The notes: generated by a model from the sequence alone, not told the origin. Positions 14,317 through 23,305 are shown, counted from the stretch's first letter. The stretch is DNA of 64,000 nucleotides from Citrobacter sp. R56 (GCF_016811995.1 NZ_CP069159.1:1178001-1242000); one strand, 5' to 3'. Made by a program: numbers and translations.

Positions 14317-15513
14317 ATGCAATTAAATGCGAAAGCCCGTGAGTTTCTGCGTCAGTACCACACCGGACTGCGTGAATCCTACGGTGCGACCGATGGTGAC
14401 CGCTGGTTTGCGCTGTCAGATCCGAAAGAAACCCAGATGCGTAATGCGCTGCTGGAAGAGTCTTCTTTCCTGAATCTGTTGACGGTTGCTGATGTTGACC
14501 AGTTACAGGGGCAGGTGGTACCGGTCGGCAGTTCTGGCCTGTATACCGGGCGTGTGCTGGATGGCCGTTTCCGTAAGAAAGTGGGCGTCAGCGGGAATGA
14601 TTACAAACTGGTAGAGACTGATTCATGTGCTGCTCTGACCTGGCAGTTGCTTTCTGTCTGGGCGAACGCCGGCGATGAAAACGAGTTTTTCCAGCGTGTT
14701 CAGGAGTTCACCAATCAGGCGTTTGCGCTGGATATGCTGCGTATCGGCTTCAACGGTAAATCTGTTGCAGAGACCACGGATGCCGAAAAGAACCCGAACG
14801 GCGAAGATGTGAACAAAGGCTGGCACCAGATTGTTAAAGAGTGGGATGGCGGTAAGCAGATCGTCACCGATTCTGTTGTGCTGGACGGTGACGGCAAGGG
14901 TGACTATGTGTCACTCGATGCGATGGCATCCGATCTTATCAATGCCAAGATTCCGGCACAGTACCGTAATGACCCGCGTCTAGTGGTTCTGGTGGGAGCT
15001 GACCTGGTGGCGGCGGAGTCGTTCCGTCTGTACCAGAAAGCCGATAAACCCACTGAAAAGATTGCGGCACAACTGCTGTCTGACAGCATCGCCGGCCGCA
15101 CGGCTTATGTTCCGCCGTTTATGCCTGGTAAACGCATGATTGTTACCACACTGCCTAAGCGCGATGTGCTGTTGCCCCGCTGGATGCCGACCGCACAAAC
15201 CTGGCTGGAAAGTGACAGTACGCATCAGAATCCCGTTTTTGCCTGGTGTGTCGTCTGGCTGTTTGATACCGGCCAGTTTGATCAGGCGCTGGACTGGGCG
15301 GATGTGGCTATCGAGCGGGGGCAGGAAACCCCGGCCGCGTTCGGCAGTGCGTTTCCGGTATTTGTGGCTGATACGGTACTGGCCTGGGCGGAGATGGAAG
15401 CCGCACAGGGGCTGGATGTGGAGCCGTATTTCAGCCGTACGCTGGGAAACGTTTTGCAGCACTGGAATGTGTATGAAGTCATTAAGGCCAAATACCAGAG
15501 CATCATTGCCTGA
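14317..15513 (+). CDS. In-frame fusion of major capsid protein (gpN) and small terminase (gpM)
   Basis: One 398-residue frame holds parts of two P2 genes. Residues 1 to about 277 are gpN-like capsid (FLNLLTVADVDQLQG, MLRIGFNGKSVAETT, DPRLVVLVGADL, ending in MIVTTLPK). From about residue 278 (RDVLLPRWMP) it becomes gpM-like small terminase (VFAWCVVWLFDTGQFDQALD, VADTVLAWAE). The last 80 or so residues of gpN, the start of gpM and probably its tail are missing; it stops at KAKYQSIIA. An in-frame deletion explains this best. A strong terminator follows at once. The capsid part probably cannot form a normal P2 shell unless the lost C-terminus is dispensable. Confidence 0.88.
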   Translation: MQLNAKAREFLRQYHTGLRESYGATDGDRWFALSDPKETQMRNALLEESSFLNLLTVADVDQLQGQVVPVGSSGLYTGRVLDGRFRKKVGVSGNDYKLVETDSCAALTWQLLSVWANAGDENEFFQRVQEFTNQAFALDMLRIGFNGKSVAETTDAEKNPNGEDVNKGWHQIVKEWDGGKQIVTDSVVLDGDGKGDYVSLDAMASDLINAKIPAQYRNDPRLVVLVGADLVAAESFRLYQKADKPTEKIAAQLLSDSIAGRTAYVPPFMPGKRMIVTTLPKRDVLLPRWMPTAQTWLESDSTHQNPVFAWCVVWLFDTGQFDQALDWADVAIERGQETPAAFGSAFPVFVADTVLAWAEMEAAQGLDVEPYFSRTLGNVLQHWNVYEVIKAKYQSIIA

Positions 15514-15523
15514 CCATCCCATC

Positions 15524-15550
15524 AGCCCGCGCATATTGCGGGCTTTTTTG
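15524..15550 (+). terminator. Terminator of the head operon
   Basis: AGCCCGC, a 7-nt loop and GCGGGCT are followed by a run of T. It starts ten bases after the fusion gene's stop, so the head operon ends here and no L or tail genes follow. Confidence 0.9.
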
Positions 15551-15684
15551 TACCCGCTCCCAGACCTCACCAGACGCATTCTGAGCACCGCTATTATCTG
15601 CACCCGTTCATCCCAACTTAATTAACTTTAGAAGCACAGCAAGGCGCTGATGCAGCCTGCCGCGACGAAATAACGACGGAAGTG

Positions 15685-15724
15685 ACGAAAACGGCGCTAC
15701 ACCGCACCCGCCTGCGGTTTTCGT
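15685..15724 (+). other. Leader hairpin upstream of the antisense-RNA candidate
   Basis: ACGAAAAC (15685-15692) pairs with GTTTTCGT (15717-15724), with a second stem CCGCA/TGCGG inside. A short T-containing tail follows, so it could act as an early terminator in a leader transcript. Confidence 0.4.
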
Positions 15725-16007
15725 GTTGAGAATGATTTCAGTTTTTCCGGTGGTACAAAACACATCGCCAGACCGCGCCAGTACTGGGGCTTTGGCGGTA
15801 GTTCGCCAACTGAAATGTGTGAAACAGATTTCAAGGATTTCAGTTTTTATGCGATTGCCGGCTGTGGGTGAAAAATATCGGAGCCTGATTACATGCGGGA
15901 ACAACAGCGATTACGTGACTTTTTACGTAACGGCCGCAGCGAGATCAGGTAAGTGGGGGAAAGTGTCCAGGCCTTATCTGGCGCGCTCTGACGTGGAATG
16001 GCAGTGA
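15723..16007 (+). CDS. Small ORF across the antisense region, possibly Icd/Ash-like
   Basis: An open frame of 94 codons from a GTG, or 52 codons from the ATG at 15849. It has no convincing ribosome-binding site. The C-terminal half (RLPAVGEKYRSLITCGNNSD and SGKWGKVSRPYL) reminds me of short Icd/Ash-type proteins annotated in P1- and P4-like immunity operons, where such a gene overlaps or follows the antisense RNA. I am not sure it is translated. If it is, it would be a cell-division inhibitor-like product under control of the RNA above. Confidence 0.35.
   Translation: MLRMISVFPVVQNTSPDRASTGALAVVRQLKCVKQISRISVFMRLPAVGEKYRSLITCGNNSDYVTFYVTAAARSGKWGKVSRPYLARSDVEWQ
15734..15850 (+). ncRNA. Candidate C4/CI-type antisense immunity RNA region
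   Basis: GATTTCAGTTTTT occurs twice (15734-15746 and 15836-15848). Between the copies is a stem TTGGCG/CGCCAA (15792-15809) followed by ACTGAAATGTGT (15809-15820), complementary to ATTTCAGT of both repeats and also to ACACAT at 15760-15765. An RNA segment flanked by two targets it can pair with is the layout of P4 CI RNA and P1 C4 RNA, which cause premature termination of the leader transcript. No covariance search was possible. Confidence 0.45.
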
Positions 16008-16109
16008 AATGCGGAACTGAAATACTTTGCACAGTCTGAACCATCGCCATACCGGCATTAACGTACCCGCGCCAGTGCTCAAATCACTAACAGATAGATA
16101 TACAAAATA

Positions 16110-16151
16110 ACCAACAAGTCAGGGTGATTTCTGACCACTCTTGGTTTTTTC
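16110..16151 (+). terminator. Probable terminator after the Icd-like region
   Basis: AACCAA and TTGGTT form the base and GTCAG/CTGAC the upper stem of a hairpin followed by TTTTTT. It would end a rightward transcript from the 15.7 kb region before the iterons. Confidence 0.6.
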
Positions 16152-16173
16152 AAAAATTTAGGGGGAGCATCGG

Positions 16174-16448
16174 AAAACCGTCACAAACGTCACAAGATTT
16201 AAAAATAGTATCTATATATATGATATATATAAGTAAATTACTATATTGAAAACCATCACAAAACTATCACAACAGCATCACAGTGTGACGGTCTCAAAAC
16301 ATCACAACTCTGTTTTATAACTCACTGAATTTATTGGGTGTGACGGTTTACGTTACGTTTTGTGATGGTTTTACCGTCACAGCATTTATTCAGGATAATC
16401 AGTTGGTTAATGTGTGATTTTGAGAGGCGTGATGGTTGTGACGGTTTT
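16174..16448. other. Iteron array flanking an AT-rich core, candidate replication origin
   Basis: About twelve copies of a motif close to TGTGAYGGTTTT lie in both orientations. Plus-strand starts are 16284, 16339, 16361, 16428 and 16437. Minus-strand copies are 16174-16185, 16186-16194, 16249-16260, 16260-16271, 16273-16282, 16296-16306 and 16373-16381. Copies on both sides flank an almost pure AT tract at 16200-16248 (TATATATATGATATATATAA). Iterons around a meltable core are the design of P4 and staphylococcal pathogenicity island origins, which are opened by the element's own helicase. The partner here would be the primase-helicase at 5413-8070. Confidence 0.7.
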
Positions 16449-16509
16449 CCGATGGCCGTCTTAAATATGAGAAGCGGGGGGGGACAAATTCATTAACATT
16501 ATGCAGATA

Positions 16510-16535
16510 CAAAAAAGCCCCAGAGAATGGGGCTA
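16510..16535 (-). terminator. Terminator of the unknown gene next to attR
   Basis: On the minus strand AGCCCCA, loop, TGGGGCT is followed by TTTTTT. It begins ten bases after the stop of the 128-residue ORF and is a strong intrinsic terminator. Confidence 0.85.
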
Positions 16536-16544
16536 TTGCGTCGT

Positions 16545-16931
16545 TTACTGGTCGTCTTGTTTGGGCTTCACAACCACTGATGCCAGCTTGTCGATCAGAC
16601 GTTCGCAAGCCTCAACATCTTTCAGACTCCGCAATTTTACCTTTGCTGTTTTCGGTTCATCACCGCGAGTGCAAAGATTCAGTTCGATTTCAACATCATT
16701 CCTGTTCAGTAACCCCATAATAACCCCTGCTAACTTCCTTGCCTGAGTGGCCAGTTCAAAGATGAAATCGAGTTTATCCGGGGCGTTTGCGGAAAAGCAA
16801 ATCGTATGGCCAACATCAAAGCCGTTACTTTTGAAGTAATCTTGTATTGAAGTTGAAAGTTCAGGAGGGCAAACAAGCCGAACGCCGGCTAGTTTTGACT
16901 GGTGTAATGGTGCTCCTTCTAACTCTTGCAT
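16545..16931 (-). CDS. Unknown 128-residue protein beside attR
   Basis: I do not recognise this protein. It is soluble, with mixed alpha/beta composition and no clear catalytic motif; the C-terminal half has a charged stretch (VEIELNLCTRGDEPKTAKVK). GGAG sits six bases before the ATG and a strong terminator follows the stop, so it looks like a real single-gene unit. It is transcribed towards the iterons, from the attR end of the element. That edge position is typical of cargo or lysogenic-conversion genes in P2-like prophages. An intrinsic hairpin lies immediately upstream of its ribosome-binding site, suggesting controlled read-through. Confidence 0.7.
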   Translation of the reverse strand: MQELEGAPLHQSKLAGVRLVCPPELSTSIQDYFKSNGFDVGHTICFSANAPDKLDFIFELATQARKLAGVIMGLLNRNDVEIELNLCTRGDEPKTAKVKLRSLKDVEACERLIDKLASVVVKPKQDDQ

Positions 16932-16944
16932 TTAAGACTCCATA

Positions 16945-16972
16945 TGAAAAAACCCCAGATTCGGGGTTTTTT
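16945..16972. terminator. Bidirectional hairpin in front of the attR-side gene
   Basis: AAAAAACCCC, a short loop and GGGGTTTTTT form a symmetric intrinsic terminator. It may insulate the element from raiA read-through, or act as an attenuator for the 128-residue gene, whose ATG is only 16 bases downstream. Confidence 0.75.
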
Positions 16973-16980
16973 GTTGTCGA

Positions 16981-16999
16981 TGTGGTCGATATGTGGACG
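16981..16999. promoter_or_regulatory. Candidate integrase arm-binding sites, attR side
   Basis: TGTGGTCG (16981-16988) and TGTGGACG (16992-16999) are direct repeats 11 bp apart, the same spacing as the TGTGGACA pair beside attL. They fit the recalled P2 Int arm consensus. Confidence 0.45.
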
Positions 17000-17003
17000 T
17001 TGG

Positions 17004-17027
17004 TTGAAATAAATCCTTTTATTTCAA
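17004..17027. repeat. Hyphenated palindrome inside the element near attR
   Basis: TTGAAATAAA (17004-17013) and TTTATTTCAA (17018-17027) form a perfect 10-bp inverted repeat with a 4-bp gap, 16 bp from the attR core. It may be a protein-binding site of the recombination complex or an operator. Confidence 0.45.
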
Positions 17028-17039
17028 TATGCTACAGTG

Positions 17040-17506
<467 letters not shown>

Positions 17507-17653
17507 TTTTTTTGTCACTTTTTGTCAGGGATATCTTTTTGTGAGGCATCGCAGGAACAGGGGATCTTTTACTTGAGGAATACCTGAAAGCAGGCCATAT
17601 TTGATAGGATGCGTTGCAGCTAAACCGCTTCAGTTGCGGCGTTTACGGATAAC

Positions 17654-17681
17654 AAAACGGCAGCCATTGGGCTGCCGTTTT
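17654..17681 (-). terminator. bamD terminator
   Basis: AAAACGGCAGCC, loop ATTG, GGCTGCCGTTTT form a long stem 20 bp after the bamD stop. T residues follow on the minus strand. Confidence 0.88.
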
Positions 17682-17701
17682 GTTTTGCATTCGGAGATGA
17701 A

Positions 17702-18439
17702 TCAGGTGTTGCTGCTGTTAGCGGCAATAATTTTCGCCACTTTGTCAGCCTGAGCATTCATCTGCAACTGACGATAGGCATTTTCCATCAGCGGCAAAGC
17801 ATCACGCGTTGCCTGGGTATCCGGGTAGTCGCGCATCATTCCCTCTACGCGGTTCACGACGGCAATCCATGCGCCACGCGCGGTGTAATAATCGGCAACA
17901 GAGTATTCGTATTTCGCCAGACGGTCTTTCAGGAACACCAGACGCTTGGTGGCATCGGTTGTGTATTGGCTGTTCGGATAGCCACGCACCAGTTTGGAGA
18001 AATCGTTGAACGCAGCTCGGGCGTGTTGTGGATCGCGATCGCTGCGATCAACACCAAAGAAGCCTTGCAGCGCACTGTCATCCAGCGCCATATTGGTCAG
18101 GCCGCGCATATACATGACATAATCAATATTTGGGTGCGTTGGATTAAGACGGATAAAACGATCGATAGCAGCCTGAGCCAATGGCAGATCGGCGTTTTTG
18201 TAGTAGGCGTAGATGAGATCCAACTGCACCTGCTGGGAATACGGTCCAAATGGATAACGGTTATCCAACGCTTCCAATTGCGTTATTGCCTGTTTCCAGT
18301 TACCGTCCTGCAGCTTTTGCTGAGCAGTCGCGTAGATTTCATTAGGCGGATTATCGGGCACCTCTTCCGTTGAACCAGAGCAACCCGCCAAAAACAGGCT
18401 CAACGTGGCTGCTGCCACCAGATATTTCATGCGCGTCAT
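17702..18439 (-). CDS. bamD: BamD, essential outer-membrane assembly lipoprotein
   Basis: Essential lipoprotein of the BAM complex that joins BamA to BamCE during beta-barrel insertion. It is 245 residues, identical in length to E. coli. The signal peptide ends in the lipobox LAGC (Cys20). The rest is helical TPR-type repeats (for example [19 protein letters not shown] and [20 protein letters not shown]). It is divergent from rluD, and a strong terminator follows. No anomaly is seen. Confidence 0.97.
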   Translation of the reverse strand: MTRMKYLVAAATLSLFLAGCSGSTEEVPDNPPNEIYATAQQKLQDGNWKQAITQLEALDNRYPFGPYSQQVQLDLIYAYYKNADLPLAQAAIDRFIRLNPTHPNIDYVMYMRGLTNMALDDSALQGFFGVDRSDRDPQHARAAFNDFSKLVRGYPNSQYTTDATKRLVFLKDRLAKYEYSVADYYTARGAWIAVVNRVEGMMRDYPDTQATRDALPLMENAYRQLQMNAQADKVAKIIAANSSNT

Positions 18440-18570
18440 GACGTTTTGACTTTCCTCAAAATGTAATACGGGAGATTCTCTGTTCCTGCTCCCGGTTAAG
18501 ACCAGCTACAATAGCACACTATATTAAACGGCAAAGCCGTAAAACCCAACGTTAAACGAAGAAGCAGTTT

Positions 18571-19551
18571 ATGGCACAACGAGTAGAACTCACCGCAACA
18601 GTCTCCGAAAATCAGCTCGGTCAACGCTTAGATCAGGCTTTGGCCGAATTGTTCCCTGATTATTCGCGTTCACGCATAAAAGAATGGATCCTCGACCAGC
18701 GAGTGCTGGTAAATGGGCATCTTTGCGATAAACCGAAAGAAAAAGTATTGGGCGGAGAACGTGTCTCCATCAATGCTGAAATTGACGAAGAAATTCGTTT
18801 TGAAGCGCAAGATATCCCGTTGGATATCGTCTATGAAGATGACGACATTCTTGTCATCAACAAACCACGTGACTTCGTGGTGCATCCTGGTGCAGGTAAT
18901 CCTGATGGCACGGTACTGAATGCGTTACTGCATTACTACCCGCCAATCGCGGATGTCCCGCGTGCGGGGATTGTGCACCGTCTGGATAAAGACACCACCG
19001 GATTAATGGTTGTCGCAAAAACTGTCCCGGCGCAAACGCGTCTGGTGGAGTCATTGCAGCTGCGTGAAATCACGCGTGAGTACGAAGCCGTGGCGATTGG
19101 TCATATGACTGCGGGTGGTACGGTAGAAGAACCGATCAGCCGTCATCCAACCAAACGTACGCATATGTCTGTGCATCCAATGGGTAAACCGGCGGTGACT
19201 CACTACCGTATTATGGAACACTTCCGTGTGCACACGCGTCTGCGGCTGCGTCTGGAAACCGGACGTACGCACCAGATCCGCGTGCACATGGCGCATATTA
19301 CCCATCCGCTGGTGGGCGATCAGGTTTATGGCGGCCGTCCGCGTCCACCGAAAGGGGCATCGGACGAATTTATTTCTACGCTGCGTAAGTTCGATCGCCA
19401 GGCGCTGCATGCCACCATGCTGCGTCTTTATCATCCGATCTCCGGTATCGAAATGGAGTGGCATGCGCCGATCCCGCAGGATATGGTCAAACTCATTGAA
19501 GTCATGCGCGCTGATTTTGAAGAACATAAGGATGATGTTGCCTGGTTATGA
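18571..19551 (+). CDS. rluD: RluD, 23S rRNA pseudouridine synthase
   Basis: Makes pseudouridines 1911, 1915 and 1917 in helix 69 of 23S rRNA. It is 326 residues with an N-terminal S4 RNA-binding domain (SRSRIKEWILDQRVLVNG) and the catalytic motif HRLDKDTTG carrying the nucleophilic aspartate (139 in E. coli). It is divergent from bamD. The stop codon overlaps the pgeF start (ATGA), so the two are co-translated. Confidence 0.97.
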   Translation: MAQRVELTATVSENQLGQRLDQALAELFPDYSRSRIKEWILDQRVLVNGHLCDKPKEKVLGGERVSINAEIDEEIRFEAQDIPLDIVYEDDDILVINKPRDFVVHPGAGNPDGTVLNALLHYYPPIADVPRAGIVHRLDKDTTGLMVVAKTVPAQTRLVESLQLREITREYEAVAIGHMTAGGTVEEPISRHPTKRTHMSVHPMGKPAVTHYRIMEHFRVHTRLRLRLETGRTHQIRVHMAHITHPLVGDQVYGGRPRPPKGASDEFISTLRKFDRQALHATMLRLYHPISGIEMEWHAPIPQDMVKLIEVMRADFEEHKDDVAWL

Positions 19552-20279
19552 GTAAGCTAATTGTCCCGCAGTGGCCACTGCCGAAAGGCGTTGCGGCCTG
19601 CAGTTCTACACGTATTGGGGGTGTCAGTTTGCCTCCTTACCATTCGCTGAACCTGGGTGCCCACTGTGGCGATAACCTGGAACATGTCGAAGAGAACCGA
19701 AAACGACTGTTTACTGCGGGCAATCTGCCTTCGAAGCCGGTCTGGCTGGAGCAGGTGCACGGTAAGGATGTGCTGAAACTGACGGGTGCGCCCTATGATT
19801 CTAAAAGGGCGGATGCGTCGTACAGCAACACGCCAGGCACCGTTTGCGCAGTGATGACGGCGGATTGCCTGCCCGTGCTATTTTGTAATCTCGCCGGAAC
19901 GGAAGTGGCGGCAGCCCACGCGGGGTGGCGTGGATTGTGTGAAGGCGTACTGGAAGAAACCGTTGCCTGCTTTGCTGATAAACCGGCAAACATTATGGCC
20001 TGGTTAGGTCCAGCCATCGGTCCTGCGGCTTTTGAGGTAGGGCCTGAAGTTCGTGACGCGTTTATGGAGAAAGATGCGAAGGCGCAGGCTGCCTTTTTGC
20101 CACGCGGAGAAAAATATCTGGCGGATATTTATCAGCTTGCACGTCAGCGCCTGACAAACGTCGGGATCACCCACATTTATGGTGGCGACCGCTGCACATA
20201 TAGTGAAAGTGAGACATTCTTCTCTTATCGCCGCGACAAGACCACTGGTCGGATGGCAAGTTTTATTTGGCTGATATAA
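19548..20279 (+). CDS. pgeF: PgeF (YfiH), peptidoglycan editing factor
   Basis: A multicopper-oxidase-like (DUF152) cytoplasmic enzyme, 243 residues. In E. coli it hydrolyses UDP-MurNAc-L-Ser mis-made by MurC, keeping L-Ala in the wall; the family also shows purine nucleosidase activity. The zinc-site motif is seen as AAHAGWRGLCEG with TADCLPV upstream (histidine and cysteine ligands). The start overlaps the rluD stop. It is followed by the clpB heat-shock promoter. Confidence 0.95.
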   Translation: MSKLIVPQWPLPKGVAACSSTRIGGVSLPPYHSLNLGAHCGDNLEHVEENRKRLFTAGNLPSKPVWLEQVHGKDVLKLTGAPYDSKRADASYSNTPGTVCAVMTADCLPVLFCNLAGTEVAAAHAGWRGLCEGVLEETVACFADKPANIMAWLGPAIGPAAFEVGPEVRDAFMEKDAKAQAAFLPRGEKYLADIYQLARQRLTNVGITHIYGGDRCTYSESETFFSYRRDKTTGRMASFIWLI

Positions 20280-20340
20280 CCTAAAGAATCAAGACGATCC
20301 GGAACGCGCCGTTTTCTTTTCACATAATTCAGGTCATTCA

Positions 20341-20370
20341 CCTTGAATAATTGAGGGATGACCTCATTTA
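20341..20370 (+). promoter_or_regulatory. sigma-32 promoter of clpB
   Basis: CCTTGAA (20341-20347) and CCTCATTTA (20362-20370) match the heat-shock consensus with a 14-bp spacer. This is the known clpB promoter type in E. coli. Confidence 0.88.
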
Positions 20371-20408
20371 ATCTCCAGTAGCAATTTTGACCTGTTATGG
20401 GAGGAGTT

Positions 20409-22982
20409 ATGCGTCTGGATCGTCTTACTAATAAATTCCAGCTTGCTCTCGCCGATGCCCAGTCACTCGCACTGGGGCACGACAACCAATTCATCGAACC
20501 TCTTCATCTAATGAGCGCCTTGCTGAATCAGGAAGGGGGTTCGGTTCGTCCTTTATTAACGTCTGCTGGCATCAATGCTGGCCAGTTACGCACCGCGATT
20601 GATCAAGCGCTGAGCCGTCTACCGCAAGTGGAAGGGACCGGTGGCGACGTGCAACCGTCTCAGGAGCTGGTGCGTGTACTGAATCTTTGCGACAAGCTGG
20701 CGCAAAAACGTGGGGACAACTTTATTTCGTCGGAACTGTTCGTTCTGGCGGCGCTTGAGTCTCGCGGCACGCTGACCGACTTATTGAAATCGGCTGGGGC
20801 AACAACGGCCAATATCACTCAGGCAATTGAACAAATGCGCGGAGGTGAAAGCGTGAACGATCAAGGGGCTGAAGACCAACGCCAGGCCTTGAAAAAATAC
20901 ACCGTCGATCTGACCGAGCGTGCCGAACAAGGCAAACTCGATCCGGTTATTGGCCGTGATGAAGAAATTCGCCGTACCATTCAGGTACTGCAACGCCGTA
21001 CCAAAAACAACCCGGTACTCATCGGTGAGCCCGGTGTGGGTAAAACAGCGATTGTGGAAGGGCTTGCTCAGCGCATCATTAATGGTGAAGTGCCGGAAGG
21101 TTTAAAAGGCCGTCGCGTACTGGCGCTGGATATGGGGGCGCTGGTAGCCGGGGCAAAATACCGCGGTGAGTTTGAAGAGCGCCTGAAAGGTGTGCTGAAC
21201 GATCTCTCGAAACAGGAAGGCAACGTCATCCTGTTTATCGACGAATTGCACACCATGGTGGGCGCAGGTAAGGCCGATGGCGCAATGGACGCCGGGAACA
21301 TGCTGAAACCGGCCCTGGCTCGTGGTGAACTGCACTGTGTGGGCGCGACGACGCTGGATGAGTATCGCCAGTACATCGAAAAAGATGCTGCGCTGGAACG
21401 TCGTTTCCAGAAAGTGTTTGTTGCCGAACCGTCAGTGGAAGATACCATCGCGATTCTGCGTGGTCTGAAAGAACGTTATGAGCTGCATCACCATGTGCAG
21501 ATAACCGACCCGGCCATTGTGGCGGCGGCAACGTTGTCGCATCGTTATATTTCGGATCGTCAACTGCCGGATAAAGCTATCGACCTTATCGATGAGGCTG
21601 CCTCCAGCATTCGTATGCAGATTGATTCCAAGCCGGAAGAGCTGGACAGACTCGATCGCCGTATCATCCAGTTAAAGCTGGAACAGCAGGCGTTGATGAA
21701 AGAGTCTGATGAGGCGAGCAAAAAACGCCTCGATATGCTCAACGAAGAACTGGACGACAAAGAACGTCAGTATTCGGCGCTGGAAGAAGAGTGGAAAGCC
21801 GAGAAAGCATCACTCTCCGGAACACAAACCATCAAAGCCGAACTGGAACAGGCGAAAATCGCCATTGAACAGGCGCGTCGTGTTGGCGATCTGGCGCGGA
21901 TGTCTGAACTGCAGTACGGCAAAATTCCAGAACTGGAAAAACAGCTGGAAGCAGCCACTCAGTCTGAAGGTAAAACCATGCGCCTGTTACGTAATAAAGT
22001 GACAGATGCAGAAATTGCCGAAGTGCTGGCGCGCTGGACGGGTATCCCGGTTGCCAGAATGCTCGAAGGCGAGCGTGAGAAACTGCTGCGTATGGAGCAG
22101 GATCTGCATAACCGCGTAATTGGTCAAAATGAAGCGGTTGAGGCGGTATCGAACGCGATTCGTCGTAGCCGTGCGGGTCTGGCTGACCCTAACCGTCCGA
22201 TTGGTTCGTTCCTGTTCCTTGGGCCGACCGGTGTTGGTAAAACCGAACTGTGTAAAGCGCTGGCTAACTTTATGTTCGACAGCGACGACGCGATGGTGCG
22301 TATCGACATGTCCGAGTTTATGGAGAAACACTCTGTATCTCGTCTGGTCGGTGCGCCTCCGGGATATGTGGGTTATGAAGAAGGGGGCTATCTGACAGAA
22401 GCGGTACGTCGTCGTCCTTATTCCGTCATCCTGCTGGATGAAGTGGAAAAAGCGCACCCGGATGTGTTCAACATTCTGTTGCAGGTGCTCGACGACGGTC
22501 GTTTGACTGACGGGCAGGGGAGAACGGTCGACTTCCGTAATACGGTGGTCATCATGACCTCTAACCTGGGGTCTGATTTGATCCAGGAACGTTTCGGTGA
22601 ACTGGATTACGGGCATATGAAAGACCTGGTGTTGGGCGTGGTCAGTCACAACTTCCGGCCGGAATTCGTTAACCGTATAGATGAAGTTGTGGTATTCCAT
22701 CCGTTGGGTGAACAACACATTGCTTCTATTGCCCGGATCCAACTGCAGCGTCTGTACAAACGTTTGGAAGAGCGTGGTTATGAAATCCACATCTCTGACG
22801 AGGCGCTTAAACTGCTGAGCGTGAATGGCTACGATCCTGTCTACGGGGCGCGTCCATTGAAACGTGCTATCCAGCAACAGATCGAAAACCCGCTGGCGCA
22901 ACAAATCTTGTCTGGTGAGCTGATTCCGGGCAAAACGATTCGTCTGGAAGTGAATGACGATCGCATCGTGGCAGTGCAGTAA
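20409..22982 (+). CDS. clpB: ClpB disaggregase
   Basis: Hexameric AAA+ chaperone that works with DnaK to pull proteins out of aggregates. The product is 857 residues from [16 protein letters not shown] lies just upstream. It has an N-domain (1-145), NBD1 with GEPGVGKT (about 206-213), the coiled-coil middle domain (about 410-530, rich in Glu/Lys), and NBD2 with GPTGVGKT (about 605-612). In E. coli a shorter form starts internally near residue 149; a GTG preceded by GGAGG is visible there (near 20850). The heat-shock promoter is upstream and a terminator follows. Confidence 0.97.
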   Translation: MRLDRLTNKFQLALADAQSLALGHDNQFIEPLHLMSALLNQEGGSVRPLLTSAGINAGQLRTAIDQALSRLPQVEGTGGDVQPSQELVRVLNLCDKLAQKRGDNFISSELFVLAALESRGTLTDLLKSAGATTANITQAIEQMRGGESVNDQGAEDQRQALKKYTVDLTERAEQGKLDPVIGRDEEIRRTIQVLQRRTKNNPVLIGEPGVGKTAIVEGLAQRIINGEVPEGLKGRRVLALDMGALVAGAKYRGEFEERLKGVLNDLSKQEGNVILFIDELHTMVGAGKADGAMDAGNMLKPALARGELHCVGATTLDEYRQYIEKDAALERRFQKVFVAEPSVEDTIAILRGLKERYELHHHVQITDPAIVAAATLSHRYISDRQLPDKAIDLIDEAASSIRMQIDSKPEELDRLDRRIIQLKLEQQALMKESDEASKKRLDMLNEELDDKERQYSALEEEWKAEKASLSGTQTIKAELEQAKIAIEQARRVGDLARMSELQYGKIPELEKQLEAATQSEGKTMRLLRNKVTDAEIAEVLARWTGIPVARMLEGEREKLLRMEQDLHNRVIGQNEAVEAVSNAIRRSRAGLADPNRPIGSFLFLGPTGVGKTELCKALANFMFDSDDAMVRIDMSEFMEKHSVSRLVGAPPGYVGYEEGGYLTEAVRRRPYSVILLDEVEKAHPDVFNILLQVLDDGRLTDGQGRTVDFRNTVVIMTSNLGSDLIQERFGELDYGHMKDLVLGVVSHNFRPEFVNRIDEVVVFHPLGEQHIASIARIQLQRLYKRLEERGYEIHISDEALKLLSVNGYDPVYGARPLKRAIQQQIENPLAQQILSGELIPGKTIRLEVNDDRIVAVQ

Positions 22983-22995
22983 GTCACAAAACAAT

Positions 22996-23025
22996 AAAAA
23001 CGGGCCCTGTGGGGCTCGTTTTTGT
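22996..23025 (+). terminator. clpB terminator
   Basis: AAAAACGGGCCC, loop TGTG, GGGCTCGTTTTT forms a stem with a T run, 14 bases after the clpB stop. Confidence 0.88.
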
Positions 23026-23106
23026 TTAAAAACCAGGCGAATATAGGCGCTCATTGTGATTTTTGATTGAAAAGTAATCGCTTGATAAGTTTTTTGTATT
23101 TTGGGC

Positions 23107-23134
23107 TTGTCAGCCGGAAATAACTCCCTATAAT
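23107..23134 (+). promoter_or_regulatory. rrn P1 promoter
   Basis: TTGTCA (23107-23112) and TATAAT (23129-23134) with a 16-bp spacer, followed by a GCGCC discriminator. This is the growth-rate and ppGpp-controlled rRNA promoter; an AT-rich UP-element-like stretch lies upstream. Confidence 0.88.
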
Positions 23135-23226
23135 GCGCCTCCACTGACACGGAACAACGGCACACAAGCCGCCGGGTCAGCGGGGTTCCACTGAGAACTC
23201 CGGCAGAGAAAAGCAAAATTAAATGC

Positions 23227-23254
23227 TTGACTCTGAATGAGGAGAGCGTATTAT
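23227..23254 (+). promoter_or_regulatory. rrn P2 promoter
   Basis: TTGACT (23227-23232) and TATTAT (23249-23254) with a 16-bp spacer, 120 bp after P1, as in other enterobacterial rrn operons. Confidence 0.85.
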
Positions 23255-23292
23255 ACGGGACCTCGCAACGGTGAGCGAAAGCCGCGTTGCAC

Positions 23293-23305
23293 TGCTCTTT
23301 AACAA
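23293..23305 (+). promoter_or_regulatory. rrn boxA antitermination site
   Basis: TGCTCTTTAACAA is the boxA that loads NusB-S10 for rRNA antitermination. The rest of the 23255-23435 leader holds the 5' half of the RNase III processing stem and no gene. Confidence 0.85.

Noticed and set aside
15695-15720. Possible cos site (AGGCGGG on the minus strand resembles the P2 cos core)
   Set aside because: Only about seven bases agree with the recalled P2 core and the sequence is better explained as a hairpin arm of the leader region.
16174-16448. CRISPR array
   Set aside because: The repeats are short, in both orientations and irregularly spaced with no unique spacers of constant length, and no cas genes are present.
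21987-23216. 409-codon minus-strand ORF opposite clpB and the rrn promoter
   Set aside because: It covers conserved clpB codons and the rRNA promoter region; no family resemblance.
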